Source of the DNA: an uncultured Bacteroidota bacterium
GTDB lineage: Bacteria > Bacteroidota > Bacteroidia > Bacteroidales > P3
Direction: 5' to 3'
DNA: 44,111 bases
Assembly (NCBI GenBank): GCA_902783595.1
Contig: CACZRR010000035.1
Coordinates: forward strand, 1-44,111
The position numbers and the translations under genes are program-made. The stretch's first letter is position 1. Each line of letters begins with the position of its first letter. The notes under the pieces were generated by a model. The model worked only from the letters and a program-made list of their open reading frames with translations. It had not been told where the DNA came from and searched no databases. Shown here one piece after another: positions 43,533-44,111 of the stretch.

Positions 43533-44111
43533 CATCGCATCTCGCCCCCATCTCCGCACTGTTTTTCAGACTCTCTTTTCTCAAACCATTTTTTCTCCAA
43601 ATACCCAACCAATGTCGCTACAATAAGTCCGCAAAGCACCCCAAAGAGGGCACCGCAAAGAAGGTCGCCAGGATAATGCTTGCCGAGGTAGGCACGCGAA
43701 TAGGAGGTGAGCAGCGCCCAAACAAGCATGGCTGAGCCCACCGCTCTGCCACCCCGGTGGCGGTAGCGCATGAAAAAGAAGGTGGCAATAGCAAAGGCGT
43801 TGGCGGCATGCGACGAGATGAATCCATACTGTCCCCCGCAACCCTCACGGAAGAGGTGTACACCTTCCAGCGCGTGACAAGGACGCAGGCGGCAGACGGT
43901 ATTCTTGAAAAGTTGCACAGAACCTTGGTCGGCCAGAAGAAAACAAAGTGCTATGGCAGCCAGCGGCAACCACCAGCGGCGGCGATCGTGGCGCAAGGCA
44001 GTGAGACAGTAAGCCCCAACAATTACAATCAACCACGACCATTTGGCGCTCAGCACCCACATCACCCAATCCATCGCTGTGCAGTGGTGTCCGTTGATAA
44101 AGAGAAACAAC
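43532..44111 (-). CDS. PAP2-family phosphatase, cut by the window edge
   Basis: A membrane phosphatase of the type-2 phosphatidic acid phosphatase family, possibly acting on undecaprenyl or lipid pyrophosphates. At least 192 codons are visible. The phosphatase signature is KNTVCRLRP (motif 1), SSHAANAF (motif 2) and SRAYLGKHYPGD (motif 3). The visible sequence begins in the family's FLFINGHH segment, so the true start lies beyond the window. Five membrane helices can be seen. The substrate is not determined. Confidence 0.9.
   Translation of the reverse strand, partial: LFLFINGHHCTAMDWVMWVLSAKWSWLIVIVGAYCLTALRHDRRRWWLPLAAIALCFLLADQGSVQLFKNTVCRLRPCHALEGVHLFREGCGGQYGFISSHAANAFAIATFFFMRYRHRGGRAVGSAMLVWALLTSYSRAYLGKHYPGDLLCGALFGVLCGLIVATLVGYLEKKWFEKRESEKQCGDGGEMR

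Overview
The window looks like a piece of a Bacteroidales (Bacteroidota) chromosome of fairly high G+C. The evidence is several TAnnTTTG-type -7 promoter boxes, a TonB-dependent receptor with a carboxypeptidase-like N-terminal domain, a DUF2723 membrane protein, an N-terminally extended NusB, the neighbourhood nusB / DUF1573 / yajC / ybbR / coaE, gyrA followed by a TPR protein, and aspartate carbamoyltransferase with a separate pyrI. I see no phage, transposase, CRISPR, tRNA or rRNA. Genus cannot be decided from this sequence; the hbd-crt pair suggests C4 acyl-CoA (butyrate-type) metabolism.

Layout. 27-1813 (minus): 3-hydroxybutyryl-CoA dehydrogenase and crotonase. 2145-8288 (plus): leuS, nusB, a DUF1573 lipoprotein, yajC, ybbR-like, coaE. 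8302-12695: a GH3/beta-lactamase-fold fusion, a TerB-DnaJ protein, arginine deiminase. 12744-20097: DUF2723 protein, a small ribbon-helix-helix-like protein, an isolated atpB, pgk, truA, prmA. 20300-27715: topB, yggS, a YitT-family protein, rpe, rlmI-like, folE, a LolA-like protein, tsaB. 27712-31447 (minus): an orphan oligopeptide-type ABC permease and valS. 31695-39214 (plus): gyrA, TPR protein, TonB-dependent receptor, M16-like protein. 39227 to the end (minus): an AtpI-like membrane protein, pyrI, pyrB, TPR lipoprotein, dus, cvpA and a PAP2 phosphatase cut by the window edge. Most genes are housekeeping. Many are packed with 1-4 bp overlaps or short spacers.

The unusual part lies between the genes. 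Many spacers are built from short tandem arrays with a strict period of 7 bp, less often 9 or 11 bp. Units are similar within a locus, and some are shared between distant loci. About 16 loci occur in 44 kb. The crt-hbd spacer is tiled from 897 to 1036 by 7 heptads, 7 nonads and 4 heptads, ending exactly at the crt stop codon. Several arrays contain the stop codon of the upstream gene and/or the start codon of the downstream gene (truA/prmA, small ORF/atpB, lolA/tsaB, yggS/yitT). Three arrays lie inside reading frames (rlmI, valS, lolA), where they encode linker or signal-peptide residues. An 11-bp family (core GGAGCGGA) occurs at three spacers, two of which also share flanking bases. This resembles in form, not in sequence, the heptanucleotide STRR repeats of cyanobacteria. 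I do not know of a description for Bacteroidales, and it is the strongest candidate here for an undescribed phenomenon.
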